DNA of 64,000 bases from Euonymus europaeus. Taxonomy: Eukaryota; Streptophyta; Magnoliopsida; Celastrales; Celastraceae. Shown one piece after another: positions 13,201-27,540 of this stretch. A program made the translations under genes and the position numbers. Every line of letters starts with the position of its first letter. Positions within the stretch are counted from its first letter, which is position 1. The DNA lies in assembly GCA_963580455.1 (NCBI GenBank), contig OY756961.1:10583001-10647000 (forward strand), read 5' to 3'. The notes under the pieces were generated by a model. That model was not told the origin of the DNA. It was given only the letters and a program-made list of their open reading frames with translations, and did not search any database.

Positions 13201-15170
13201 TTTTTATGGTTCTTCTATGTCAAATTTTATGAGTATAAGCTTCCAAGATTATTTCGATGGCAAAAGACCAACTTTCTACGACAAATGGAAAAAACCTTTA
13301 AAAGCTCCTCCATAGAGAGAGTTGAGCAACTTCGGACTATCAAAGTTGCTCGGTGTACACTTTATAATGTTTTTCTATGTTAAATTTTATGAGTATAAGC
13401 TTCCAAGATTATTTCGATGGCAAAAGACCAACTTTCTATGACAAATGGAAAAAACCTTTAAAAGCTCCTCCATGGAGAAAGTTGAGCAACTTCGAAACAT
13501 CAAAGTTGCTCAGTGTACACTTTTTATTGTTCTTCTATGTCAAATATTATGAGTATAAGCTTCGTAGATTATTTCGATGCCAAAATCCCAGGTTTCTATG
13601 AAAAATGAAGAAAACCATTAAAAGCTCCTTCATAGAGAGAGTTGACGAATTTCGGACCATCAAAGATGCTTGGTGTACACGTTTTATTGTTCTTCTATGT
13701 CAAATTTTATGAGTATAAGCTTCCTAGATGTTTTCGATGCCAAAATCCAAGGATTCTATGACAAATGGAGAAAACTGTTAAAAGCTCCTTCATAGAGAGA
13801 GTTGACCAATTTCGGAACATCAAAGATGGTCAGTGTATACGTTTTATTGCTCTTCTATGTCAAATTTTATGAGTATAAGCTTCCAAGATTATTTCGATGC
13901 CAAAACAGCAACTTTCTATGACAAATTGACAAAACCGTTAAAAGCTCCTCCATAGAGAGAGTTGAGCAACTTCGCAAAATTAATGTTGCCTGTTGTACAC
14001 TTTATAATGTTCTACTAAGTCAAATTTTACGAGTATAAGCTTCCAAGATTATTTCGATGCCAAAACACCAACTTTTAATGACAAATGGAAAAAACCGTTA
14101 AAAGCTCCTCCATAGAGAGAGTTGAGCAACTTCGGACAATCAAAGTTGCTCGGTGTACGCTTTTTATTGTTCTTTTATGTTAAATTTTACGAAAATGTGC
14201 TTCCAGGATTATTTCGATGCCAAAACATCAACTTTCTATGACAAATGGACAAAACCATTCAAAGCTCCTCCATAGAGAGAGTTGAGCAACTTCGGACAAT
14301 CAAAGTTGCTCTGTGTACACTTTTTTTTGTTCTTCTATGTTAAATTTTACCAAAATGAGCTTCCAGGATTATTTCGATGCCAAAACACCAACTTTCTATG
14401 ACAAATGGACAAAACCATTAAAAGCTCATCCATAGAGAGAGTTGAGCAACTTCACAACATCAAAGTTGCTCGGTGTACACTTTTTATTGTTCTTCTATGT
14501 CAAACTTTATGAGTATAAGCTTCCTAGATTATTTCGATGCCAAAATCCAAGGTTTCCATGACAAATGGACAAAACCTTTAAAAGCTCCTCCATGGAGAAA
14601 GTTGAGCAACTTCGGAACATCAAAGTTGCTCGGTGTACACTTTTTATTGTTCTTCTATGTCAAATTTTATGAGTATAAGCTTCCAAGACTTTTTCGATGC
14701 TAAAATCCAAGGATTCTATGACAAATGGAGAAAACTGTTAAAAGCTCCTTCATAGAGATAGTTGCCAATTTCGGAACATCAAAGTTGCTCGGTGTACACT
14801 TTTTATGGTTCTTCTATGTCAAATTTTATGAGTATAAGCTTCCAAGATTATTTCGATGGCAAAAGACCAACTTTCTACGACAAATGGAAAAAACCTTTAA
14901 AAGCTCCTCCATAGAGAGAGTTGAGCAACTTCGGACTATCAAAGTTGATCGGTGTACACTTTTTAATGTTTTTCTATGTTAAAGTTTATGAGTATAAGCT
15001 TCCAAGATTATTTCGATGGCAAAAGACCAACTTTCTATGACAAATGGCCAAAACCTTTAAAAGCTCCTCCATGGAGAGAGTTGAGCAACTTCGAAACATC
15101 AAAGTTGCTCAGTGTACACTTTTTATTGTTCTTCTATGTCAAATATTATGAGTATAAGCTTCGTAGATTA
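9540..15170. repeat. Higher-order repeat, 2880-bp 18-mer, almost two copies
   Basis: Monomer order from about 9540-12290 is repeated at 12420-15170 with an offset of 2879-2880 bp (18 monomers). Markers are AATTTCGGACCATCAAAG after GACG at about 10762 and 13642, GAGGTAGTTGCC/GAGATAGTTGCC (a shared 1-bp deletion) near 11880 and 14760, and TTCCTAGATGTTTTCG near 10841 and 13721. A 1-bp insertion near 13201 shifts the offset by one. The correspondence is lost near 12290 versus 15170, where a different monomer follows. The unit partly shares monomers with the 2080-bp HOR, so one probably derives from the other. Confidence 0.83.
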
Positions 15171-17219
15171 TTTCGATGCCAAAATCCCAGGTTTCTATGA
15201 AAAATGAAGAAAACCATTAAAAGCTCCTTCATAGAGAGAGTTGACCAATTTCGGACCATCAACGATGCTTGGTGTACACGTTTTATTGTTCTTCTATGTC
15301 AAATTTTATGAGTATAAGCTTCCTAGATTTTTTCGATGCCAAAATCCAAGGATTCTATGACAAATGTAGAAAACTGTTAAAAGGTCCTTCATAGAGAGAG
15401 TTGACCAATTTCGGACCATCAAAGATGCTCGGTGTATACGTTTTATTGCTCTTCTATGTCAATTTTTATGAGTATAAGCTTCCAAGATTATTTCGATGCC
15501 AAAACAGCAACTTTCTATGACAAATTGACCAAACCGTTAAAAGCTCCTCCATAGAGAGAGTTGATCAACTTCGCAAAATCAATGTTGCCCGTTGTACACT
15601 TTATAATGTTCTACTAAGTCAAATTTTACGAGTATAAGCTTCCAAGATTATTTCGATGCCAAAACACCAACTTTTAATGACAAATGGAAAAAACCGTTAA
15701 AAGCTCCTCCATAGAGAGAGTTGAGCAACTTCGGACAATCAAAGTTGCTCGGTGTACTCTTTTTATTGTTCTTTTATGTTAAATTTTACGAAAATTTGCT
15801 TCCAGGATTATTTCGATGCCAAAACATCAACTTTCTATGACAAATGGACAAAACCATTCAAAGCTCCTCCATAGAGAGAGTTGAGCAACTTCGGACAATC
15901 AAAGTTGCTCTGTGTACACTTTTTATTGTTCTTCTATGTTAAATTTTACCAAAATGAGCTTCCAGGATTATTTCGATGCCAAAACACCAACTTTCTATGA
16001 CAAATGGACAAAACCATTCAAAGCTCCTCCATAGAGAGAGTTGATCAACTTCGGACTATCAAAGTTGCTCGGTGTACACTTTATAATGTTCTACTAAGTC
16101 AAATTTTACGAGTATAAGCTTCTAAAACTATTTCGATGCCAAAACACCAACTTTTAATGAAAAATGGACAAAACCGTTAAAAGCTCCTCCATAGAGAGAG
16201 TTCAGCAACTTCGAACAATCAAAGTTGCTCGGTGTACGCTTTTTATTGTTGTTTTATGTTAAATTTTACGAAAATGTGCTTCCAGGATTATTTCGATGCC
16301 AAAACATCAACTTTCTATGACAAATGGACAAAACCATTCAAAGCTCCTCCATAGAGAGAGTTGAGCAACTTCGGACAATCAAAGTTGCTCTGTGTACACT
16401 TTTTATTGTTCTTCTATGTTAAATTTTACCAAAATGAGCTTCCAGGATTATTTCGATGCCAAAACATCAACTTTCTATGACAAATGGACAAAACCATTAA
16501 AAGCTCATCCATAGAGAGAGTTGAGCAACTTCGCAACATCAAAGTTGCTCAGTGTACACATTTTATTGTTCTTCTATGTCAAATATTATGAGTATAAGCT
16601 TCGTAGATTATTTCGATGCCAAAATCCCAGGTTTCTATGAAAAATGAAGAAAACCGTTAAAAGCACCTTCATAGAGAGAGTTGACCAATTTCGGACCATC
16701 AAAGATGCTCGATGTACACTTTTTATTGTTCTTCTATGTCAAATTTTATGAGTATAAGCTTCCAAGATTATTTCTATGCCAAAATAGAAACTTTCTATGA
16801 CAAATAGACAAAACCGTTAAAAGCTCCTCCATAGAGAGAGTTGAGCATCTTCGGACTATCAAAGTTGCTCGGTGTACACTTTATAATGTTCTACTAAGTC
16901 AAATTTTACGAGTATAAGCTTCCAAGACTATTTCGATGCCAAAACACCAACTTTTAATGACAAATGGACAAAACCGTTAAAAGCTCCCCCATAGAGAGAG
17001 TTCAGCAACTTCGAACAATCAAAGTTGCTCGGTGTACACTTTTTAATGTTTTTCTATGTCAAATTTTATGAGTATAAGCTTCCAGGATTATTTCAATATC
17101 AAAAGACCAACTTTCAATGACAAATGGACAAAACCTTTAAAAGCTCCTCCCTGGAGAGAGTTGAGCAACTTCGGAACATCAAAGTTGCTCGGTGTACACT
17201 TTTTATTTTTCTTCTATGT
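15171..17219. repeat. Mixed satellite monomers
   Basis: Continuous 160-bp monomers, including two similar blocks containing the GAAAATGTGCTTCCAGG and CCAAAATGAGCTTCCAGG variants around 15780-15990 and 16260-16470, a 480-bp (three-monomer) spacing. No gene is visible. I did not find a long HOR period confined to this stretch. Confidence 0.75.
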
Positions 17220-20200
17220 CAAATTTTATGAGACAAATGGAGAAAACTGTTAAAAGCTTCTTCATAGAGAGAGTTGACCAATTTCGGACCATCAAAGATG
17301 CTCGGTGTATACATTTTATTGTTCTTCTATGTCAAATTTTATGAGTATAAGCTTCCAAGATTATTTCGATGCCAAAACATCAACTTTCTATGACAAATTG
17401 ACAAAACCGTTAAAAGCTCCTACATAGAGAGAGTTGAGCAACTTCGCACAATCAAAGTTGCACGTTGTACACTTTTTATTGTTCTTCTATGTCAAATATT
17501 ATGAGTATAAGCTTCGTAGATTATTTCGATGCCAAAATCCCAGGTTTCTATGAAAAATGAAGAAAACCATTAAAAGCTCCTTCATAGAGAGAGTTGACCA
17601 ATTTCGGACCATCAAAGATGCTTGGTGTACACGTTTTATTGTTCTTCTATGTCAAATTTTATGAGTATAAGCTTCCTAGATTATTTCGATGCCAAAACAA
17701 CAACTTTCTATGACAAATGGAAAAAACTGTTAAAAGCTCCTCCATAGAGAGAGTTGAGCAACTTCGGACAATTAAAGTTGCTCGGTGTACACTTTATAAT
17801 GTTCTGCTAAGTCAAATTTTACGAGTATAAGCTTCCAAGATTATTTCAATGCCAAAACACCAACTTTTAATGACAAATGGACAAAACCGTTAAAAGCTCC
17901 TCCATAGAGAGAGTTGAGCAACTTCGGACTATCAAAGTTGCTCGGTGTACACTTTTTAATGTTTTTCTATGTCAAATTTTTTGAGTATAAGCTTCCAAGA
18001 TTATTTCGATGGCATAAGACCAAGTTTCTATGACAAATGGAAAAAACCTTTAAAAGCTCCTCCGTAGAGAGAGTTGAGCAACTTCGGAACATCAAAGTTG
18101 CTCGGTGTACACTTTTTATTGTTCTTCTATGTCAAATTTTATGAGTATAAGCTTCGTAGATTATTTCAATGCCAAAATCCCAGGTTTCTATGAAAAATGA
18201 AGAAAACCGTTAAAAGCACATTCATAGAGAGAGTTGACCAATTTCGGACCATCAAAGATGCTCGATGTACACGTTTTATTGTTCTTCTATGTCAAATTTT
18301 ATGAGTATAAGCTTCCAAGATTATTTATATGCCAAAATAGAAACTTTCTATGGCAAATGGACAAAACCGTTAAAAGCTCCTCCATAGAGAGAATTGAGGA
18401 ACTTCGGAATTTCAAAGTTGCTCGGTGTACACTTTATAATGTTCTACTAAGTCAAATTTTACGAGTATAAGCTTCCAAGACTATTTCGATGCCAAAACAC
18501 CAACTTTTAATGACAAACGGACAAAACCGTTAAAAGCTCTCCCATAGAGAGAGTTGAGCAACTTCGGACTATCAAATTTGCTCGGTATACACTTTTTAAT
18601 GTTTTTCTATGTCAAATTTTATGAGTATAAGCTTCCAAGATTATTTCAATGGCAGAAGACCAACTTTCAATGACAAATGGACAAAACCTTTAAAAGCTCC
18701 TCCATGGAGAGAGTTGAGCAACTTCGGAACATCAAAGTTGCTCGGTGTACACTTTTTATTGTTCTTCTATGTCAAATTTTATGAGACAAATGGAGAAAAC
18801 TGTTAAAAGCTTCTTCATAGAGAGAGTTGACCAATTTCGGACCATCAAAGATGCTCGGTGTATACGTTTTATTGTTCTTCTATGTCAAATTTTATGAGTA
18901 TAAGCTTCCAAGATTATTTCAATGGCAGAAGACCAACTTTCAATGACAAATGGACAAAACCTTTAAAAGCTGCTCCATGGAGAGAGTTGAGCAACTTCGG
19001 AACATCAAAGTTGCTCGGTGTACACTTTTTATTGTTCTTCTATGTCAAATTTTATGAGACAAATGGAGAAAACTGTTAAAAGCTTCTTCATAGAGAGAGT
19101 TGACCAATTTCGGACCATCAAAAATGCTCGGTGTATACGTTTTATTGTTCTTCTATGTCAAATTTTATGAGTATAAGCTTCCAAGATTATTTCGATGCCA
19201 AAACAGCAACTTTCTATGACAAATTGACAAAACCGTTAAAAGCTCCTCCATAGAGAGAGTTGAGCAACTTCGCACAATCAAAGTTGCACGTTGTACACTT
19301 TTTATTGTTCTTCTATGTCAAATATTATGAGTATAAGCTTCGTAGATTATTTCGATGCCAAAATCCCAGGTTTCTATGAAAAATGAAGAAAACCATTAAA
19401 GGCTCCTTCATAGAGAGAGTTGACCAATTTCGGACCATCAAAGATGCTAGGCGTACACGTTTTATTGTTCTTCTATGTCAAATTTTATGAGTATAAGCTT
19501 CCTAGATTTTTCGATGCCAAAATCCAAGGATTCTATGACAAATGGAGAAAACTGTTAAAAGCTCCTTCATAGAGAGAGTTGACCAATTTCGGACCATCAA
19601 AGATTCTCGGTGTATACGTTTTATTGCTCTTCTATGTCAAATTTTATGAGTATAAGCTTCCAAGATTATTTCGATGCCAAAACAACAACTTTCTATGACA
19701 AATTGACAAAACCGTTAAAAGCTCCTCCATAGAGAGAGTTGAGCAACTTCGCAAAATCAATGTTGCCCGTTGTACACTTTATAATGTTCTACTAAGTCAA
19801 ATTTTACGAGTATAAGCTTCCAAGATTATTTCGATGCCAAAACACCAACTTTTAATGACAAATGGAAAAAACCGTTAAAAGCTCCTCCATAGAGAGAGTT
19901 GAGCAACTTCGGACAATCAAAGTTGCTCGGTGTACGCTTTTTATTGTTCTTTTATGTTAAATTTTACGAAAATGTGCTTCCAGGATTATTTCGATGCCAA
20001 AACATCAACTTTCTATGACAAATGGACAAAACCATTCAAAGCTCCTCCATAGAGATAGTTGAGCAACTTCGGACAATCAAAGTTGCTCTGTGTACACTTT
20101 TTATTGTTCTTCTATGTTAAATTTTTACCAAAATGAGCTTCCAGGATTATTTCGATGCCAAAACACCAACTTTCTATGACAAATGGACAAAACCATTAAA

Positions 20201-20930
20201 AGCTCATCCATAGAGAGAGTTGAGCAACTTCGCAACATCAAAGTTGCTCGGTGTACACTTTTTATTGTTCTTCTATGTCAAACTTTATGAGTATAAGCTT
20301 CCTGGATTATTTCGATGCCAAAATCCAAGGTTTCCATGACAAATGGAGAAACCTGTTAAAAGCTCCATCATAGAGAGAGTTGACCAATTTCGGACCATCA
20401 AAGATGCTCGGTGTACACGTTTTATTGTTCTTCTATGTCAAATTTTATGAGTATAAGCTTCCAATATTATTTCGATGCCAAAACAACAACTTTCTATGAC
20501 AAATGGACAAAACTGTTAAAAGCTCCTCCATAGAGAGAGTTGAGCAACTTCGGACAATTAAAGTTGCTCGGTGTACACTTTATAATGTTCTGCTAAGTCA
20601 AATTTTACGAGTATAAGCTTCCAAGATTATTTCAATGCCAAAACACCAACTTTTAATGACAAATGGACAAAACCGTTAAAAGCTCCTCCATAGAGAGAGT
20701 TGAGCAACTTCGGACTATCAAAGTTGCTCGGTGTACACTTTTTAATGTTTTTCTATGTCAAATTTTATGAGTATAAGCTTCCAAGATTATTTCGATGGCA
20801 TAAGACCAAGTTTCTATGAAAAATGGAAAAAACCTTTAAAAGCTCCTCCGTAGAGAGAGTTGAGCAACTTCGGAACATCAAAGTTGCTCGGTGTACACTT
20901 TTTATTTTTCTTCTATGTCAAATTTTATGA
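17220..20930. repeat. Second occurrence of the 1872-type monomer series, with extra truncated monomers
   Basis: The truncated 113-bp monomer appears at 17230, 18783 and 19056. The last two are 273 bp apart (160 + 113), so a full-plus-truncated dimer was locally duplicated. From 19056 the order of variants matches the first HOR of the window: truncated monomer, a monomer with GTTGCACGTTGTACAC at about 19284, ATGTTGCCCGTTGTACAC at about 19759, then the GAAAATGTGC and CCAAAATGAGC monomers, continuing to about 20900. A similar arrangement begins at 17230. The same HOR type is therefore present twice, separated by about 12 kb of other HORs. Confidence 0.8.
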
Positions 20931-23900
20931 GTATAAGCTTCGTAGATTATTTCGATGCCAAAATCCCAGGTTTCTATGAAAAATGAAGAAAACCGTTAAA
21001 AGCACCTTCATAGAGAGAGTTGACCAATTTCGGACCATCAAAGATGCTCGATGTACACGTTTTATTGTTCTTCTATGTCAAATTTTATGAGTATAAGCTT
21101 CCAAGATTATTTCAATGGCAAAAGACCAACTTTCAATGACAAATGGACAAAACCTTTAAAAGATCCTCCATGGAGAGAGTTGAGCAACTTCGGAACATCA
21201 AAGTTGCTCGGTGTACACTTTTTATTGTTCTTCTATGTCAAATTTTATGAGACAAATGGAGAAAACTGTTAAAAGCTCCATCATAGAGAGAGTTGACCAA
21301 TTTCGGACCATCAAAGATGCTCGGTGTATACGTTTTATTGTTCTTCTATGTCAAATTTTATGAGTATAAGCTTCCAAGATTATTTCGATGCCAAAACAGC
21401 AACTTTCTATGACAAATTGACAAAACCGTTAAAAGCTCCTCCATAGAGAGAGTTGAGCAACTTCGCACAATCAAAGTTGCACGTTGTACACTTTATAATG
21501 TTCTACTAAGTCAAATTTTACGAGTATAAGCTTCTAAGACTATTTCGATGCTAAAACACCAACTTTTAATGACAAATGGACAAAACCGTTAAAAGCTCCT
21601 CCATAGAGAGAGTTGAGCAACTTCGGACTATCAAATTTGCTCGATGTCCACTTTTTAATGTTTTTCTATGTCAAATTTTATGAGTATAAGCTTCCAAGAT
21701 TATTTCAATGGCAAAAGACCAACTTTCTATGACAAATGGACAAAAACTTTAAAAGCTCCTCCATGGAGAGAGTTGAGCAACTTCGGAACTTCAAAGTTGC
21801 TCGGTGTACACATTTTACTGTTCTTCTATGTGAAATTTTATGAGTATAAGCTTCCAAGATTTTTTCGATGCAAAAATCCAAGGATTCTATGACAAATGGA
21901 GAAAACTGTTAAAAGCTTCTTCATTGAGAGAGTTGACCAATTTCGGAGCATCAAAGATGCTCGGTGTATACGTTTTATTGTTCTTTTATGTCAAATTTTA
22001 TGAGTATAAGCTTCCAAGATTATTTCGATGCCAAAACAGCAACTTTCTATGACAAATTGACAAAACCGTTAAAAGCTCCTCCATAGAGAGAGTTGAGCAA
22101 CTCCGCACAATCAAAGTTGCCCGTTGTACACTTTATAATGTTCTACTAAGTCAAATTTTACGAGTATAAGCTTCTAAGACTATTTCGATGCTAAAACACC
22201 AACTTTTAATGACAAATGCACAAAACCGTTAAAAGCTCCTCCATAGAGAGAGTTGACCAATTTCGGACCATCAAAGATGCTTGGTGTACACGTTTTATTG
22301 TTCTTCTATGTCAAATTTTATGAGTATAAGCTTCCAATATTATTTCGATGCCAAAACAACAACTTTCTATGACAGATGGACAAAACTGTTACAAGCTCCT
22401 CCATAGAGAGAGTTGAGCAACTTCGGACAATTAAAGTTGCTCGGTGTACACTTTATAATGTTCTGCTAAGTCAAATTTTACGAGTATAAGCTTCCAAGAT
22501 TATTTCGATGCCAAAACACCAACTTTTAATGACAAATGGACAAAACCGTTAAAAGCTCCTCCATAGAGAGAGTTGAGCAACTTCGGACTATCAAAGTTGC
22601 TGGTGTACACTTTTTAATGATTTTCTATGTCAAATTTTATGAGTATAAGCTTCCAAGATTATTTCGATGGCATAAGACCAAGTTTCTATGACAAATGGAA
22701 AAAACCTTTAAAAGCTCCTCCGTAGAGAGAGTTGAGCAACTTCGGAACATCAAAGTTGCTCGGTGTACACTTTTTATTGTTCTTCTATGTCAAATTTTAT
22801 GAGTATAAGCTTCGTAGATTATTTCGATGCCAAAATCCCAGGTTTCTATGAAAAATGAAGAAAACCGTTAAAAGCACCTTCATAGAGAGAGTTGACCAAT
22901 ATCGGACCATCAAAGATGCTCGATGTACACGTTTTATTGTTCTTCTATGTCAAATTTTATGAGTATAAGCTTCCAAGATTATTTCAATGGCAAAAGACCA
23001 ACTTTCAATGACAAATGGACAAAACCTTTAAAAGATCCTCCATGGAGAGAGTTGAGCAACTTCGGAACATCAAAGTTGCTCGGTGTACACTTTTTATTGT
23101 TCTTCTATGTCAAATTTTATGAGACAAATGGAGAAAACTGTTAAAAGCTCCATCATAGAGAGAGTTGACCAATTTCGGACCATCAAAGATGCTCGGTGTA
23201 TACGTTTTATTGTTCTTCTATGTCAAATTTTATGAGTATAAGCTTCCAAGATTATTTCGATGCCAAAACAGCAACTTTCTATGACAAATTGACAAAACCG
23301 TTAAAAGCTCCTCCATAGAGAGAGTTGAGCAACTTCGGACTATCAAATTTGCTCGGTGTCCACTCTTTAATGTTTTTCTATGTCAAATTTTATGAGTATA
23401 AGCTTTCAAGATTATTTCAATGGCAAAAGACCAACTTTCTATGACAAATGGACAAAAACTTTAAAAGCTCCTCCATGGAGAGAGTTGAGCAACTTCGGAA
23501 CTTCAAAGTTGCTCGGTGTACACATTTTACTGTTCTTCTATGTGAAATTTTATGACTATAAGCTTCCAAGATTTTTTCGATGCCAAAATCCAAGGATTCT
23601 ATGACAAATGGAGAAAACTGTTAAAAGCTTCTTCATTGAGAGAGTTGACCAATTTCGTAGCATCAAAGATGCTCGGTGTATACGTTTTATTGTTCTTCTA
23701 TGTCAAATTTTATGAGTATAAGCTTCCAAGATTATTTCGATGCCAAAACAGCAACTTTCTATGACAAATTGACAAAACCGTTAAAAGCTCCTCCATAGAG
23801 AGAGTTGAGCAACTTCGCACAATCAAAGTTGCCCGTTGTACACTTTATAATGTTCTACTAAGTCAAATTTTATGAGTATAAGCTTCTAAGACTATTTCGA

Positions 23901-24960
23901 TGCTAAAACACCAACTTTTAATGACAAATGCACAAAACCGTTAAATGCTCCTCCATAGAGAGAGTTGACCAATTTCGGACCATCAAAGATGCTTGGTGTA
24001 CACGTTTTATTGTTCTTCTATGTCAAATTTTATGAGTATAAGCTTCCAATATTATTTCGATGCCAAAACAACAACTTTCTATGACAGATGAACAAAACTG
24101 TTACAAGCTCCTCCATAGAGAGAGTTGAGCAACTTCGGACAATTAAAGTTGCTCGGTGTACACTTTATAATGTTCTGCTAAGTCAAATTTTACGAGTATA
24201 AGCTTCCAAGATTATTTCGATGCCAAAACACCAACTTTTAATGACAAATGGACAAAACCGTTAAAAGCTCCTCCATAGAGAGAGTTGAGCAACTTCGGAC
24301 TATCAAAGTTGCTGGTGTACACTTTTTAATGATTTTCTATGTCAAATTTTATGAGTATAAGCTTCCAAGATTATTTCAATGGCAAAAGACCAACTTTCTA
24401 TGACAAATGGACAAAAACTTTAAAAGCTCCTCCATGGAGAGAGTTGAGCAACTTCGGAACTTCAAAGTTGCTCGGTGTACACATTTTACTGTTCTTCTAT
24501 GTGAAATTTTATGACTATAAGCTTCCAAGATTTTTTCGATGCCAAAATCCAAGGATTCTATGACAAATGGAGAAAACTGTTAAAAGCTTCTTCATTGAGA
24601 GAGTTGACCAATTTCGTAGCATCAAAGATGCTCGGTGTATACGTTTTATTGTTCTTCTATGTCAAATTTTATGAGTATAAGCTTCCAAGATTATTTCGAT
24701 GCCAAAACAGCAACTTTCTATGACAAATTGACAATACCGTTAAAAGCTCCTCCATAGAGAGAGTTGAGCAACTTCGCACAATCAAAGTTGCCCGTTGTAC
24801 ACTTTATAATGTTCTACTAAGTCAAATTTTATGAGTATAAGCTTCTAAGACTATTTCGATGCTAAAACACCAACTTTTAATGACAAATGCACAAAACCGT
24901 TAAAAGCTCCTCCATAGAGAGAGTTGACCAATTTCGGACTATCAAAGATGCTCGATGTAC
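20920..24960. repeat. Rearranged HOR series with 1872-, 1712- and 959-bp offsets
   Basis: The block at 20920-21470 recurs at 1872 bp (for example truncated-monomer junctions at 21249 and 23121). After about 21608 the offset drops to 1712 bp because one 160-bp monomer (near 21480-21640) is absent from the second copy. From 23372 the same monomers recur again at 24332, an offset of 959-960 bp, with a shared 1-bp deletion (GTTGCTGGTGTACAC) near 22600 and 24312. The series looks like successive unequal exchanges that removed whole monomers. Confidence 0.82.
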
Positions 24961-25739
24961 ACGTTTTATTGTTCTTCTATGTCAAATTTTATGAGTATTA
25001 GCTTCCAAGATTATTTCTATGCCAAAATAGAAACTTTCTATGACAAATGGACAAAATCGTTAAAAGCTCCTCCATAGAGAGAGTTGAGCAACTTCAGACT
25101 ATCAAAGTTGCTCGGTGTACACTTTATAATGTTCTACTAAGTCAAATTTTACGAGTATAAGCTTCCAAGACTATTTCGATGCCAAAACACCAACTTTTAA
25201 TGACAAATGGACAAAACCGTTAAAACCTCCCCCATAGAGAGAGTTGAGCAACTTCGGACTATCAAAGTTGCTCGGTGTACGCTTTTTAATGTTTTTCTAT
25301 GTCAAATTTTATGAGTATAAGCTTCCAAGATTATTTCGATGGCAAAAGACCAAGTTTCTATGACGAATGGACAAAACCTTTAAAAGCTCCTCCATGGAGA
25401 GAGTTGAGCAACTTCGGAACATCAAAGTTGCTCGGTGTACACTTTTTATTGTTCTTCTATGTCAAATTTTATGAGTATAAGCTTCCAAGATTTTTTCGAT
25501 GCCAAAATCCAAGGATTCTATGACAAATGGAGAAAACTGTTAAAAGCTTCTTCATAGAGAGAGTTGACCAATTTCGGACCATCAAAGATGCTCGGTGTAT
25601 ACGTTTTATTGTTCTTCTATGTCAAATTTTATGAGTATAAGCTTCCAAGATTATTTCGATGCCAAAACAACAACTTTCTATGACAAATTGACAAAACCGT
25701 TAAAAGATCCTCCATAGAGAGAGTTGAGCAACTGCGGAC
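24961..25739. repeat. Satellite monomers between HOR domains
   Basis: About five ordinary 160-bp monomers, including one with TTTCTATGCCAAAATAG near 25014 that also occurs near 16770. Nothing else is visible here. Confidence 0.75.
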
Positions 25740-27540
25740 AATCAAAGTTGCTCGGTGTACGCTTTTTATTGTTCTTTTATGTTAAATTTTATGAAAATGT
25801 GCTTCCAAGATTATTTCGATGCCAAAACACCAACTTTCTATGACAAATGGACAAAACCATTCAAAGCTCCTCCATAGAGAGAGTTGAGCAACTTCGGACT
25901 ATCAAAGTTGCTCGGTGTACACTTTATAATCTTCTACTAAGCCAAATTTTACGAGTATAAGCTTCTAAAACTATTTCGATGCCAAAACACCAACTTTTAA
26001 TGACAAATGGACAAAACCGTTAAAAGCTCCTCCATAGAGAGAGTTGAGCAACTACGGACTATCAAAGTTGCTCGGTGTACACTTTTTAATGTTTTTCTAT
26101 GTCAAATTTTATGAGTATAAGCTTCCAAGATTATTTCGATGGCAAAAGACCAACTTTCTATGACAAATGGACAAAACCTTTAAAAGCTCCTCCATGGAGA
26201 GAGTTGAGCAACTTCGGAACATCAAAGTTGCTCGGTGTACACTTTTTATTGTTCTTTTATGTCAAATTTTATGATTATAAGCTTCCAAGATTTTCTCGAT
26301 GCCAAAATCCAAGGATTCCATGACAAATGGAGAAAACTGTTAAAAGCTTATTCATAGAGAGAGTTGACCAATTTCGGACCATCAAAGATGCTCAGTGTAT
26401 ACGTTTTATTGTTCTTCTATGTCAAATTTTATGAGTATAAGCTTCCTAGATTTTTTCGATGGCAAAATCCAAGGATTCTATGACAAATGGAGAAAACTGT
26501 TAAAAGCTCTTTCATAGAGAGAGTTGACCAATTTTGGACCATCAAAGATGCTCGGTGTATACGTTTTATTGTTCTTCTATGTCAAATTTTATGAGTATAA
26601 ACTTCCAAGATTATTTCGATGCCAAAACAGCAACTTTCTATGACAAATTGACAAAACCTTTAAAAGCTCCTCCATAGAGAGAGTTGAGCAACTTCGCAAA
26701 ATCAAAGTTGCTCGTTGCACACTTTATAATGTTCTACTAAGTCAAATTTTACGAGTATAAGCTTCCAAGATTATTTCAATGCCAAAACACCAACTTTTAA
26801 TGACAAATGGAAAAAACCGTTAAAAGCTCCTCCATAGAAAGAGTTGAGCAACTTCGGACAATCAAAGTTGCTCGGTGTACGCTTTTTATTGTTCTTTTAT
26901 GTTAAATTTAACGAAAATGTGCTTCCAGGATTATTTCGATGCCAAAACACCAACTTTCTATGACAAATGGACAAAACCATTCAAAGCTCCTCCATAGAGA
27001 GAGTTGAGCAACTTCGGACTATCAAAGTTGCTCGGTGTACACTTTATAATGTTCTACTAAGTCAAATTTTACGAGTATAAGCTTCTAAGACTATTTCGAT
27101 GCCAAAACGCCAACTTTTAATGACAAATGGACAAAACCGTTAAAAGCTCCTCCATAGAGAGAGTTGAGCAACTACGGACTATCAAAGTTGCTCGGTGTAC
27201 ACTTTTTAATGTTTTTCTATGTCAAATTTTATGAGTATAAGCTTCCAAGATTATTTCGATGGCAAAAGACCAACTTTTTATGACAAATGGACAAAACCTT
27301 TAAAAGCTCCTCCATGGAGAGAGGTGTGCAACTTCGGAACATCAAAGTTGCTCGGTTTACACTTTTTATTGTTCTTTTATGTCAAATTTTATGATTATAA
27401 GCTTCCAAGATTTTCTCGATGCCAAAATCCAAGGATTCTATGACAAATGGAGAAAACTGTTAAAAGCTTATTCATAGAAAGAGTTGACCAATTTCGGACC
27501 ATCAAAGATGCTCGGTGTATACGTTTTATTGTTCTTCTAT
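25740..27540. repeat. Higher-order repeat, 1120-bp 7-mer
   Basis: Monomers of 25740-26420 recur at 26860-27540 with an offset of 1120 bp (7 x 160). Shared markers are AACTACGGACTATC, TTTTATGATTATAAGC and AGATTTTCTCGATGCC. The second copy forms part of the first 1600-bp unit, so this 7-mer preceded or seeded the 10-mer amplification. Confidence 0.8.
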
